Assembly: GCA_013289985.1 (NCBI GenBank)
Contig: JABCYW010000031.1
Location: 1-49,144 of the forward strand
Direction of reading: 5' to 3'
From: Betaproteobacteria bacterium
GTDB lineage: Bacteria; Pseudomonadota; Gammaproteobacteria; Burkholderiales; Burkholderiaceae_C
Length of the DNA stretch: 49,144 bases
Part shown: positions 35,400 through 42,962 of the stretch, piece after piece
Position numbering within the stretch: position 1 is the first letter of the stretch
Layout of the letters: every line of letters begins with the position of its first letter
The notes under the pieces: generated by a model
Told to the model about the DNA's origin: nothing
Database searches by the model: none
What the model saw: only the letters and a program-made list of their open reading frames with translations
Made by a program: the position numbers and the translations under genes

Positions 35400-36533
35400 A
35401 TGAGCAATAGTCCTTCGCACGCCGGCGTACGCAGCGCCGGCTTCGACGCATTGCGCGCCTGCATGACGGTGTTGGTGTTGTTTCACCATGCCGCCATCAC
35501 CTACGGAGCGATCGGCGGCTGGTACTACCGTGAGGTGAAGCCCGAGGCATCGCTTCCGGGCACGCTGCTGGTGCTGTTCTGCACAACGAACCAGGCCTAC
35601 TTCATGGGCCTGTTCTTTCTCATCGCGGGGTACTTCACGCCAGCCGCCATCGCCCGAAAGGGTTCGTGGCGATATCTCGCCGATCGCGGGCTCCGCCTGG
35701 GCGTTCCCCTGCTCTTTTTTGGCGGTGTACTGGGCCCGGTCACCATCGCATTGGCCGCGACCTCCCGAGGGCAGCCCTTTGGCGTCACCCTGGTCCAGTC
35801 GTGGCACCGTCACACCTTCGAGAACGGGCCACTCTGGTTTGCGCAGGCGTTGCTGATCTTCGCGGTCGCCGCCGTCCTCTACGCGCGCAAGCCTGCTCGT
35901 CCGGGCCATCGCGACGAAGGCTTGTCGGACGCATCCCGGCCGTGGCCATCCAACGGGGTGCTCGCTCTCGCTGCGCTGTCCACCGGCATCGCAGCCCTGG
36001 GCCTTCGTCATTTCTGGCCGGTGGGTGTCAACGTCTGGGGCCTGCAGCTGGGCTATTTCGGAAGTTACGTGGTGTTGTTCGCATTTGGCTTCATCGCTGC
36101 CGGTCCGCGCTGGCTCGAACGCGTCCCGGCATCGCAGGCACGGCTCTGGAAGCGCATCGCGCTCCTCGCATTTCCCTTGCTGCCCGCCGCGTATTTCATC
36201 GCCAAGGCCGTCCCATTTCTCGCGGGTGAGCCGCTGGGGGTGATCTATGCATTCTGGGAGCCGCTGGTCGCCTGGGGCGTCATCCTCGTGCTTCTTCGGC
36301 GTTTCACGATGGGTTCCCGCCCGCCTGGCCGGTTCCAGCAGTGGCTAGTGCGGCGCGCCTATGCCGTGTACATCATTCACCCGCCGGTGCTGGTCGCCAT
36401 CGCCCTGGCGTGGCGACAGGTACAGGCTCCGCAACTCGTGAAATTCGCGCTGACGGGTTCGTTGGCCTGCATTGCGTGCTACCTGCTTGCCGATCTTCTC
36501 GTGCGATTGCCTGGCGTGCGCCGTATCGTTTGA
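35400..36533 (+). CDS. Membrane acyltransferase (acyltransferase-3/OpgC-like family)
   Basis: This is a 377-residue integral membrane protein with about ten helices. The N-terminus has the family pattern GFDALRACMTVLVLFHHAAITYG, with a His in the first helix that is usually catalytic (HH at about 29-30). The C-terminal RAYAVYIIHPPVLVAIAL is also typical. Such enzymes O-acylate glycans or other cell-surface substrates. Codon use is visibly less GC-biased than in the neighbours (for example the run of T at 35714-35720), so it may have been acquired by transfer. It starts six bases after the MazE-like frame. Confidence 0.85.
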   Translation: MSNSPSHAGVRSAGFDALRACMTVLVLFHHAAITYGAIGGWYYREVKPEASLPGTLLVLFCTTNQAYFMGLFFLIAGYFTPAAIARKGSWRYLADRGLRLGVPLLFFGGVLGPVTIALAATSRGQPFGVTLVQSWHRHTFENGPLWFAQALLIFAVAAVLYARKPARPGHRDEGLSDASRPWPSNGVLALAALSTGIAALGLRHFWPVGVNVWGLQLGYFGSYVVLFAFGFIAAGPRWLERVPASQARLWKRIALLAFPLLPAAYFIAKAVPFLAGEPLGVIYAFWEPLVAWGVILVLLRRFTMGSRPPGRFQQWLVRRAYAVYIIHPPVLVAIALAWRQVQAPQLVKFALTGSLACIACYLLADLLVRLPGVRRIV

Positions 36534-36591
36534 GTCCGAAGCCGTGCATGCCATCCATGTGGAGTCGCACGTGCCCGTGCGCGACACCTGG

Positions 36592-36613
36592 ATCCTGCGA
36601 CTGCGCGCAGGAT
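36592..36613. repeat. REP-like hairpin after the acyltransferase gene
   Basis: Arms at 36592-36599 and 36606-36613 (ATCCTGCG/CGCAGGAT) form a perfect 8-bp stem with a 6-base loop, and GACGG follows. The pattern resembles short dispersed hairpins common between genes in many proteobacteria. It lies between two converging genes and may help end transcription. Confidence 0.55.
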
Positions 36614-36643
36614 GACGGATCAAGCCGCGCGAATGATGGCGCA

Positions 36644-37522
36644 TCAGCCGGCCGGCACGAACCGCCGCTGCCGCATCCACTTCGTCACGACCCACTTCTC
36701 GCCCTGCGTCACCGGCGCGCTGGCGTGCAGCGAGCGCGCATCGACCTGGCCGTGGTCGTCGCCGTACTCGAAGTAGACGGCGTTGCCGCACACGGGTGAC
36801 ACGGCCCAGCCGAGCGAGGGAAAGACGGTCTGGCCGCCGGCCGGCACGTCGTTGAGATAGGCCACGAGCGTGCTCACGCGCTGGCCGCTGCGCGCGATCG
36901 ATTCGCGGTTGGCGGCGTTGCCCGGCTGCAGGTAGTCGAAGTGCGGCTCGCTGCCGGCGCCGGTGGGGTAATGCAGCACCTGCAGGCCCTCGCCGTTGTC
37001 CGGCGGCAGGTTCATCAGCCGCGACAGGCGGCGGTCGAGGCGCGCGATGAACGCGTCCTCTTCCAGGCGGAAGAACATGCCCAGGCTGGTGCGCTTGCCG
37101 CTCACCACGTCGCGGCCCGACATCGGGTCGACGAGCGTCGAGGGCTTCAGCCGCGGCCGCGCCAGCTCGATGAGCGCGCGGCATTCGTCGGCGTCGAGCA
37201 CGTTGCCGAGCGCGGCGCAGACCGGGTCGCCGGTGCGCATGTGGACGACGACCTCGCGGTCGCCCGCGTCCAGGCGCGTGCCCGGGGCCAGGCGCGCGGG
37301 CGCAGGCGAGCCCGCGTCGTCGGGCACCTCGATCGCGTCCACCGGCGGCGCCGCGCGGCGGGCGCGCGCATCGACGAACGCGGCCACGATGGCCTCGGCG
37401 GCGTGTGCCGGCGTGCCTTGCTGGCGCATGGTCTCCACCAGCGCCGCGGGCGGCTGCGCGCGATCGAGGTTGCCCGTGAGCCAGTGGCCCAGCTGCGGGG
37501 CGAAGCGGATCAGTCGCGCCAT
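36644..37522 (-). CDS. 2OG-Fe(II) oxygenase (prolyl 4-hydroxylase-like)
   Basis: This is a 292-residue dioxygenase. The iron triad is His194, Asp196 (EPHFDYL) and His266 (SLHASAP). The 2-oxoglutarate ligand is probably Lys276 in GEKWVVTKW. The N-terminal 95 residues form an extra region with no recognised domain, and the catalytic part begins near VCAALGNVLDADECRALIE. Bacterial members hydroxylate proline or other residues in proteins; the target is unknown. It ends 110 bases from the acyltransferase stop and lies just downstream of the peroxidase gene on the same strand. Confidence 0.9.
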   Translation of the reverse strand: MARLIRFAPQLGHWLTGNLDRAQPPAALVETMRQQGTPAHAAEAIVAAFVDARARRAAPPVDAIEVPDDAGSPAPARLAPGTRLDAGDREVVVHMRTGDPVCAALGNVLDADECRALIELARPRLKPSTLVDPMSGRDVVSGKRTSLGMFFRLEEDAFIARLDRRLSRLMNLPPDNGEGLQVLHYPTGAGSEPHFDYLQPGNAANRESIARSGQRVSTLVAYLNDVPAGGQTVFPSLGWAVSPVCGNAVYFEYGDDHGQVDARSLHASAPVTQGEKWVVTKWMRQRRFVPAG

Positions 37523-37532
37523 GCGATCACAC

Positions 37533-38795
37533 TCAGTCCTTCTTCGCGGGCGTGCCGTAGCCGTCGGTGAGCGTCTTCAGGAACGCGACGACGTCGGCGA
37601 CCTCTGCCTCGGTCAGCGCGGGCCTGTTGCCGGGCCTGGCCCCGAATGGCGCTTCCTGGTTGAGGTTGTCGCGGTACTTCTCGGGCAGGTCCGCGAAGCG
37701 AGCCGACCTGGCCACGCCATACACGCGCGCGGGGTTCGAGTCGCGCAAGGCGTAGAAGCGCACCGCGTCCTCGAGCTTCGTGTACGCGCCGTTGTGGAAG
37801 AACACGCCGCGCGTGGCCACGTTGCGCAGCGACGGCGTGCGGAACCGGCCGCAGTCGTCGTCGTGCGTCTTCAGGTCGGTGCGCAACGGCCCGCACGCGC
37901 CCAGGTCGCGGTATTCCGGCTTCGCGTTGGCGGGGATGGCCGGGTTGCGCGGCACGCCGATGGCGATCAATCCGAAGTCGGTGAACTGGGGGAAGGCGCC
38001 GCGCTTGATCTGGCTGATGTGGCACGCCGCGCAGTTGCCGCGGGTCTTGTCGTTGAAGGCGGCGAGCCCGCGCGCCTCCTGCTTCGTCAGCGTGGCCTGA
38101 CCGCGCAGCACCGCGTCGTACTTGCTGGTGAACGGGTAAAAGTCGGCCGGGCTCTGCTGGAACACCTCGAGCGCCAGCAACAGGCCGTTCCATGCGTGGC
38201 CGGCGTCGTCGAGGACATGCGGGCCGAACGCCGCGCGCATCGAGGCGGCGTTGGCCGACGTGCGCAGCTTCGCAACCACCGATTCGATGTCCGGGTTGGC
38301 CATCTCGAACGCCGACAGCAACGGCCCTGCCGCCTGCTCGTGGCCGGAGTCGGCGCGGCCGTCCCAGTCGAGGCCGCCGGTGGGGCCCTGATCCTCGCTG
38401 TCGTTGCCGTCGTTGTCGAAGAAGTGCTCCTGGAAACTGGGGATGCCCTGGTGGTACGTCAGCGACGGCACCGCGCGCAGCCCCGGCTGGTTCCGCGACG
38501 GGCCGCCCAGCTGCACGGGCAGGCGATTGGGGGGGCCGTACGCGTGCGCCGGATCGTGGCACGACGCGCACGACACCTGGCCCGATGCCGACAACGCCCT
38601 GTCGCTGAACAGCGAGCGGCCGAGGGCCACCAGCGTCCCGAAATCGGGCCGGCGTTCGAACGGCGTCTCGTAGAACGACGGCGGCCGGGTGGCGGGCGAG
38701 GGGACTGCCGGCGGCGCGGCCGCGGCGAGGGAGATGACCGCCGCGGGCAGCAGGAGCCACGCGAGGAGGAACGGGGACAGGAAACGGCGTGGCAC
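37533..38795 (-). CDS. Dihaem cytochrome c peroxidase / MauG-family protein
   Basis: This is a 420-residue periplasmic protein with a signal peptide (about 1-27). Two haem c sites are present, CASCH at 76-80 and CAACH at 255-259. The family segments SFQEHFFDNDGND and FRTPSLRNVATRGVFFHNG are present. Members reduce peroxide or modify protein side chains. The start is a GTG at 38795. It is divergent from the AcpA-like phosphoesterase gene, and the pair is often seen together in Burkholderiales (from memory). The 2OG oxygenase gene follows after 10 bases and is likely in the same operon. Confidence 0.9.
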   Translation of the reverse strand: MPRRFLSPFLLAWLLLPAAVISLAAAAPPAVPSPATRPPSFYETPFERRPDFGTLVALGRSLFSDRALSASGQVSCASCHDPAHAYGPPNRLPVQLGGPSRNQPGLRAVPSLTYHQGIPSFQEHFFDNDGNDSEDQGPTGGLDWDGRADSGHEQAAGPLLSAFEMANPDIESVVAKLRTSANAASMRAAFGPHVLDDAGHAWNGLLLALEVFQQSPADFYPFTSKYDAVLRGQATLTKQEARGLAAFNDKTRGNCAACHISQIKRGAFPQFTDFGLIAIGVPRNPAIPANAKPEYRDLGACGPLRTDLKTHDDDCGRFRTPSLRNVATRGVFFHNGAYTKLEDAVRFYALRDSNPARVYGVARSARFADLPEKYRDNLNQEAPFGARPGNRPALTEAEVADVVAFLKTLTDGYGTPAKKD

Positions 38796-38885
38796 GGTCT
38801 GCGCGAGGCGATGGGAGAGACGCGGCAGCCTAGCGGCCTCTCATGGCGGCCGTGTGACGGGGCAACGGCACCGGCTTGCGGCGAG

Positions 38886-38903
38886 CCTACATGACGCTGT
38901 CAT
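38886..38903. promoter_or_regulatory. Possible PhoB half-site between the peroxidase and phosphoesterase genes
   Basis: CTGTCAT at 38897-38903 is a perfect PhoB half-site. The element 11 bases upstream, CCTACAT at 38886-38892, matches only four of seven positions. Phosphate control of an acid phosphatase would make sense, but one good half-site can occur by chance. Confidence 0.35.
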
Positions 38904-38955
38904 ATCCCGCGGCGATGCTCACGCGTTTTGAAGAACGGCCGAGGAGCCATCCCCC

Positions 38956-40653
38956 ATGAAGAACCCCGTCAAGCTTGCCGCCATCCTGTCGCCGCTGGCG
39001 CTCGCCAGCGTGCTCGTGCTGTCCGCCTGCGCCGACACCAGCACCCCCGCCGACACCACGACCCTGCTGCAGGGCAAGGTGCAGAACATCGTCGTCATCT
39101 ACGCCGAGAACCGCTCCTTCGACAACCTGTTCGGCAACTTCCCGGGCGCCAACGGCCTGTCCACGGTGGTCGATTCGTCGGGCAACCCGACCTCGGCCTA
39201 CATCGCGCAGAAGGACCGCGACGGCACGACCGTGCTGGCCACGCTGCCGCAGACCTGGAACGGCGTCACCGCCCCGGGCAGCAGCGTCGTCATCACCGCT
39301 GCCCAGAGTGCCGGCCTGAAGAATGCGCCGTTCTCGATCGAGACCGGGTTCACCGCCGCGGCCGGCGCGGGCGCAAAGCTCGACACGACTACCGTCACGC
39401 GCGACCTGTACCACCGCTTCTTCGAGAACCAGATGGCCATCAACGGCGGCAAGAACGACATGTTCGCCGCCTGGGAAGACGCCGGCGGCCTGACGATGGG
39501 CCACTTCGACTACAGCGCCTCGCCGCTGTACAAGCTCGCCCAGGCCAACGTGCTGGCCGACAACTTCTTCGAAGGCGCGTTCGGCGGCTCGTTCCTGAAC
39601 CACCAGTACCTGATCTGCGCCTGCGCGCCGACCTACCCCAACGCCGACACGGCCGCCGCGCACCCGACCATCGCGGTGCTGGACAAGGACTCTTCCGGCA
39701 ACTACATGCCGCACCTGACCGCGGCAGCCACCGCCAAGGCCTCCGCCATGGACGGTCCGCCGACGTTCCAGCTGAGCGGCAACATCACGCCGGCCAACTA
39801 CTTCGGTGACAGCCAGTTCTACGCGGTCAACACGATGCAGGCCCCGTACCAGCCGAGCGGCAACGCCCCGGCTGATCTGACCGGTACCGATTCGGCCTAC
39901 GCCAACCCGGCCAAGGCCACGACGCTGCCCCCGCAGACGCAGACCAACATCGGCGACCTGCTGACGGCCAAGAGCGTCGGTTGGAAGTGGTATGGCGGCT
40001 CGTGGAACGCGGCGCTGACCGACGGCCAGCAGGATCCGACCATCGCCCGCACGGTGATCTATGCCGGCAATTCGAGCGGCGTGGCCACCACCGCCAATGT
40101 CGATTTCCAGCCGCACCACCAGCCGTTCAACTACTACGCCAACCTCGATCCGGCGACGCACGCCGCGGACCGCACGGCCCACCTGAAGGACTACACCGAC
40201 CTGGTGGCCGACGCCGCCGCCGGCACGCTTCCCCCGGTGGCCTTCTACAAGCCCGAGGGCGTGTACAACCATCATCCCGGCTACGCGAACCTGGCCAACG
40301 GTGACCAGCGCATCGCCGACCTCGTGGCCAAGCTGCAGGCCAGCCCGCAGTACAAGAACATGGTCATCGTGATCACGTACGACGAGTTCGGCGGCGCGTG
40401 GGACCACGTGGCGCCGCCCAAGGGCGACAAGATCGGCCCGGGCACGCGCATCCCGGCGATCATCATCTCGCCTTACGCCAAGAAGGGCACGGTCGACCAC
40501 ACGCAGTACGACACGGCATCGATCCTGCGCCTGATCACGCGCCGCTTCGGCCTGGACACGCTGGCCGGCCTGGCCAAGCGCGACAGCGCGCTACAGGCCA
40601 ACGGCGCGCCCGCGATGGGCGACCTCACCAACGCGCTCGACCTGACGAAGTAA
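38956..40653 (+). CDS. AcpA-like acid phosphatase / phosphoesterase lipoprotein
   Basis: This is a 565-residue exported protein. The signal peptide ends in lipobox VLSAC (Cys24). The mature part starts with the family motif [21 protein letters not shown], whose Glu, Asn and Asp are metal and active-site residues of AcpA/phospholipase C. Later motifs include [15 protein letters not shown], the [13 protein letters not shown] segment, and [17 protein letters not shown] with the second metal Asp/Glu/His group. GAGGAG lies nine bases upstream. Substrates are probably phosphate esters in the periplasm; phospholipase activity is possible. Confidence 0.9.
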   Translation: MKNPVKLAAILSPLALASVLVLSACADTSTPADTTTLLQGKVQNIVVIYAENRSFDNLFGNFPGANGLSTVVDSSGNPTSAYIAQKDRDGTTVLATLPQTWNGVTAPGSSVVITAAQSAGLKNAPFSIETGFTAAAGAGAKLDTTTVTRDLYHRFFENQMAINGGKNDMFAAWEDAGGLTMGHFDYSASPLYKLAQANVLADNFFEGAFGGSFLNHQYLICACAPTYPNADTAAAHPTIAVLDKDSSGNYMPHLTAAATAKASAMDGPPTFQLSGNITPANYFGDSQFYAVNTMQAPYQPSGNAPADLTGTDSAYANPAKATTLPPQTQTNIGDLLTAKSVGWKWYGGSWNAALTDGQQDPTIARTVIYAGNSSGVATTANVDFQPHHQPFNYYANLDPATHAADRTAHLKDYTDLVADAAAGTLPPVAFYKPEGVYNHHPGYANLANGDQRIADLVAKLQASPQYKNMVIVITYDEFGGAWDHVAPPKGDKIGPGTRIPAIIISPYAKKGTVDHTQYDTASILRLITRRFGLDTLAGLAKRDSALQANGAPAMGDLTNALDLTK

Positions 40654-40661
40654 GACGCGCG

Positions 40662-40684
40662 GCGCCCTGCGGTCCGCAGGGCGC
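40662..40684 (+). terminator. Hairpin after the AcpA-like gene
   Basis: A 10-bp perfect stem (40662-40671 with 40675-40684) lies nine bases past the stop codon, with a 3-base loop. Only TT follows, so it is a weak intrinsic terminator or a hairpin that stabilises the 3' end. Confidence 0.6.
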
Positions 40685-40739
40685 TTCCCGCTGGCGCGAG
40701 CGATACTGGCATGAACATCCGGCCATTCGACGTTCCGCC

Positions 40740-41423
40740 ATGACGCTTCCCACGCTATCGCTCCTCGAGACCCGCATCCTGGGCGTGCTCGTCGAGAAGC
40801 AGCACACCGTGCCCGACAGCTACCCGCTGAGCCTCAACGCGCTCACGCTGGGCTGCAACCAGAAGACGGCGCGCGACCCCGTGATCAACGCGGGCGAGGG
40901 CGACGTGCTGGCCGCGCTCGACACCCTGAAGTCGCTCCACCTGGTGCTGGAAGGCTCGGGCAGCCGCGTGCCGCGCTTCGAGCACAACGTGGCGCGCGTG
41001 CTGAAGCTGCCGGGCCAGAGCGTGGCGCTGCTGGCCATGATGATGCTGCGCGGCCCGCAGACCGCGGCGGAGCTGCGGCTGAATTCCGAGCGCCTGCATC
41101 GCTTCGCCGACATCTCGTCGGTGGAAGGCTTTCTCGACGAACTGGCCACGCACGAGCCGCCGTTCGTGGTGAAGCTCGCGCGGGCGCCGGGCGCGCGCGA
41201 GTCGCGCTGGGCGCACCTGCTCGCGGGCCCGGTTGCCGATGCCGCGCCGGCCGCGGCGTCGGCCGGGCCCGGCACGCCGCTGGGCGATGCGGCGCTGGGC
41301 CTGTCGGAGGTGGCGGCGATGCGCGCCGAGCAGCTGCGCATGAAGGGCGAGCTGGAGCGCCTGCGCGCGCAGGTGGCGCGGCTGGCGGCGGAGCTGGGTG
41401 TGGATCTGGATGGTGACGCCTGA
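40740..41423 (+). CDS. YceH-family (DUF480) protein
   Basis: This is a 227-residue protein of the YceH family, built from two winged-helix domains. The conserved start is [43 protein letters not shown]. The second domain contains [23 protein letters not shown]. The C-terminal helix ([30 protein letters not shown]) is a predicted coiled coil. Cellular function is unknown; the fold suggests nucleic-acid or protein binding. It converges with the cytochrome gene, 18 bases apart. Confidence 0.93.
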   Translation: MTLPTLSLLETRILGVLVEKQHTVPDSYPLSLNALTLGCNQKTARDPVINAGEGDVLAALDTLKSLHLVLEGSGSRVPRFEHNVARVLKLPGQSVALLAMMMLRGPQTAAELRLNSERLHRFADISSVEGFLDELATHEPPFVVKLARAPGARESRWAHLLAGPVADAAPAAASAGPGTPLGDAALGLSEVAAMRAEQLRMKGELERLRAQVARLAAELGVDLDGDA

Positions 41424-41441
41424 TCCTGCCGGCCCGCCCGC

Positions 41442-42068
41442 TCACTTCACGGCGTTCAGGCCTTCGATGTAGTCGGACACGGCCGCGATCTCCGCGTCGC
41501 TCATGCGCGCGGCGATGGTGGCCATCTGCGGGCTGTTGCCGCGCTTGCCGGCGCGGAACAGGGTCAGCTCGGCGCTGACGTACTCGGCGTGCTGGCCACC
41601 CAGGCGGGCGTATTGCGCGGGGATGCCGGCGCCGGCGGGGCCGTGGCAGCCGGCGCAGGCCGGGATGTTCTTCTCGGCGATGCCGCCGCGCCAGATCTTC
41701 TGGCCGAGCGCGACCGTGGCCTTGTTCTTGGCCTGGCCCGGCTTGGCCGTCTTGCCTGCGTAGAAGGCGGCGACGTTGCGCATGTCGTCGTCCGACAGCG
41801 TGGAGGCCATCGGCTTCATGATCGCGTTGTCGCGCTTGCCGGACTTGAACTCGCTCAGTTGCTTGACGAGGTAGTCGGCGTGCTGCCCCTGCAGGATCGG
41901 GTTGGCCGGGATGCCGCGAGAGCCGTCGGCCGTGTGGCAGGCCGCGCAGACGGTGGCCGAGATGGTGGCGCCCTTGGCGGGGTCCGGCTTGGCCGGGCCC
42001 TTCGCTTCGTCGGCCATCGCGGAGGTGGCGAACAGGGTCGCCAGGGCAACAACGTACAAGGACTTCAT
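41442..42068 (-). CDS. Dihaem cytochrome c (c4-like)
   Basis: This is a 208-residue periplasmic cytochrome with a signal peptide (about 1-19, ending AMA). Two class I haem domains are present, with sites CAACH at 41-45 and CAGCH at 138-142. Met ligands are probably in IMKPMASTL and NSPQMATIA. Cytochromes c4 pass electrons to terminal oxidases. It is divergent from engB, an arrangement common in Burkholderiales and pseudomonads (from memory). Confidence 0.93.
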   Translation of the reverse strand: MKSLYVVALATLFATSAMADEAKGPAKPDPAKGATISATVCAACHTADGSRGIPANPILQGQHADYLVKQLSEFKSGKRDNAIMKPMASTLSDDDMRNVAAFYAGKTAKPGQAKNKATVALGQKIWRGGIAEKNIPACAGCHGPAGAGIPAQYARLGGQHAEYVSAELTLFRAGKRGNSPQMATIAARMSDAEIAAVSDYIEGLNAVK

Positions 42069-42094
42069 CTCGACGAACCCTTCAGAGGAGGCTT

Positions 42095-42125
42095 TTGGAT
42101 GGAGCAAACCCAACGATTTTACAAT
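42095..42125 (+). promoter_or_regulatory. Possible engB promoter overlapping a cytochrome promoter
   Basis: TACAAT at 42120-42125 lies six bases before the engB ATG, with a weak TTGGAT at 42095-42100 (19-base spacing). On the other strand TAAAAT (42121-42116) could serve the cytochrome gene. If the plus promoter is real, the engB message would have almost no leader. Confidence 0.35.
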
Positions 42126-42130
42126 GCACC

Positions 42131-42958
42131 ATGACCGAAGCTAAGCGTACGCGCAAACCCTCCCCCCCTCGCGCCGTGCCGGCTCCCGTCTACAAGAAGC
42201 CGGTCGTGGTCTCCGACGAGGCCAAGGAAGGGCTAGGCTGGCTGCACACGGCCAGGTTCCTGACCTCGGCCAGCAAGATCTCGCAGCTCCCCGCGGGCGA
42301 CATGCCCGAGATCGCGTTCGTGGGCCGCAGCAACGCTGGCAAGTCGTCGGCGATCAACACGCTGGCCCAGCAACGCCAGCTGGCGTTCGCCTCCAAGACC
42401 CCCGGCCGCACCCAGCTGATCAACCTGTTCACGCTGGGCCCGCGCGAGGCCCCGCAGGCCTTCCTGGCCGACCTGCCCGGCTACGGCTACGCCGCCGTCG
42501 CGCGCGGCAAGAAGCTGGTGTGGCAGAAGGTGATGGCCGACTACCTCGAGGTGCGGCGCGCGCTGTTCGGCGTGGTGCTGATGGTGGACAGCCGCCACGG
42601 CTTCACGCCGCTCGATCTCCAGCTGATGGCCTTCATCGCGCAACGCGTGAAGACCGGCGAGGTCAAGCTGCTGGTGCTGCTCACCAAGTCCGACAAGCTC
42701 AGCAAGACCGAGGCGCGCCAGGCCACCGAGGCCGCGCAGCAGGTGCTGGCCGATTTCGTCACCGACGACTCCGACGTGTCCGTGACGCTGTTCTCGTCGC
42801 TGCGCCGCCTCGGCGTGGAAGACGCCGCCGAGCAGCTGCTGGCGTGGCGCAAGGCGATGCCCGAGCGCGTGCACTTCGAACTGCCGCCGATGCCGGAAGG
42901 CGAGGGCGGCGAGGCGGTCGAGGACGACGCGGAAGACGTCGAGGACGACGCGGGCTGA
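42131..42958 (+). CDS. engB: Ribosome-assembly GTPase EngB (YsxC/YihA)
   Basis: EngB is an essential GTPase for large-subunit maturation. The 275 residues contain G1 GRSNAGKSS (65-73), the switch region KTPGRTQLINLF, G3 DLPGYGYA (114-121) and G4 TKSDKL (185-190). The C-terminal tail is a long acidic extension (EGEGGEAVEDDAEDVEDDAG) absent from E. coli EngB. There is no ribosome site before the ATG at 42131. Its stop is only five bases from that of the converging patatin gene. Confidence 0.95.
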   Translation: MTEAKRTRKPSPPRAVPAPVYKKPVVVSDEAKEGLGWLHTARFLTSASKISQLPAGDMPEIAFVGRSNAGKSSAINTLAQQRQLAFASKTPGRTQLINLFTLGPREAPQAFLADLPGYGYAAVARGKKLVWQKVMADYLEVRRALFGVVLMVDSRHGFTPLDLQLMAFIAQRVKTGEVKLLVLLTKSDKLSKTEARQATEAAQQVLADFVTDDSDVSVTLFSSLRRLGVEDAAEQLLAWRKAMPERVHFELPPMPEGEGGEAVEDDAEDVEDDAG

Positions 42959-42962
42959 GGCG

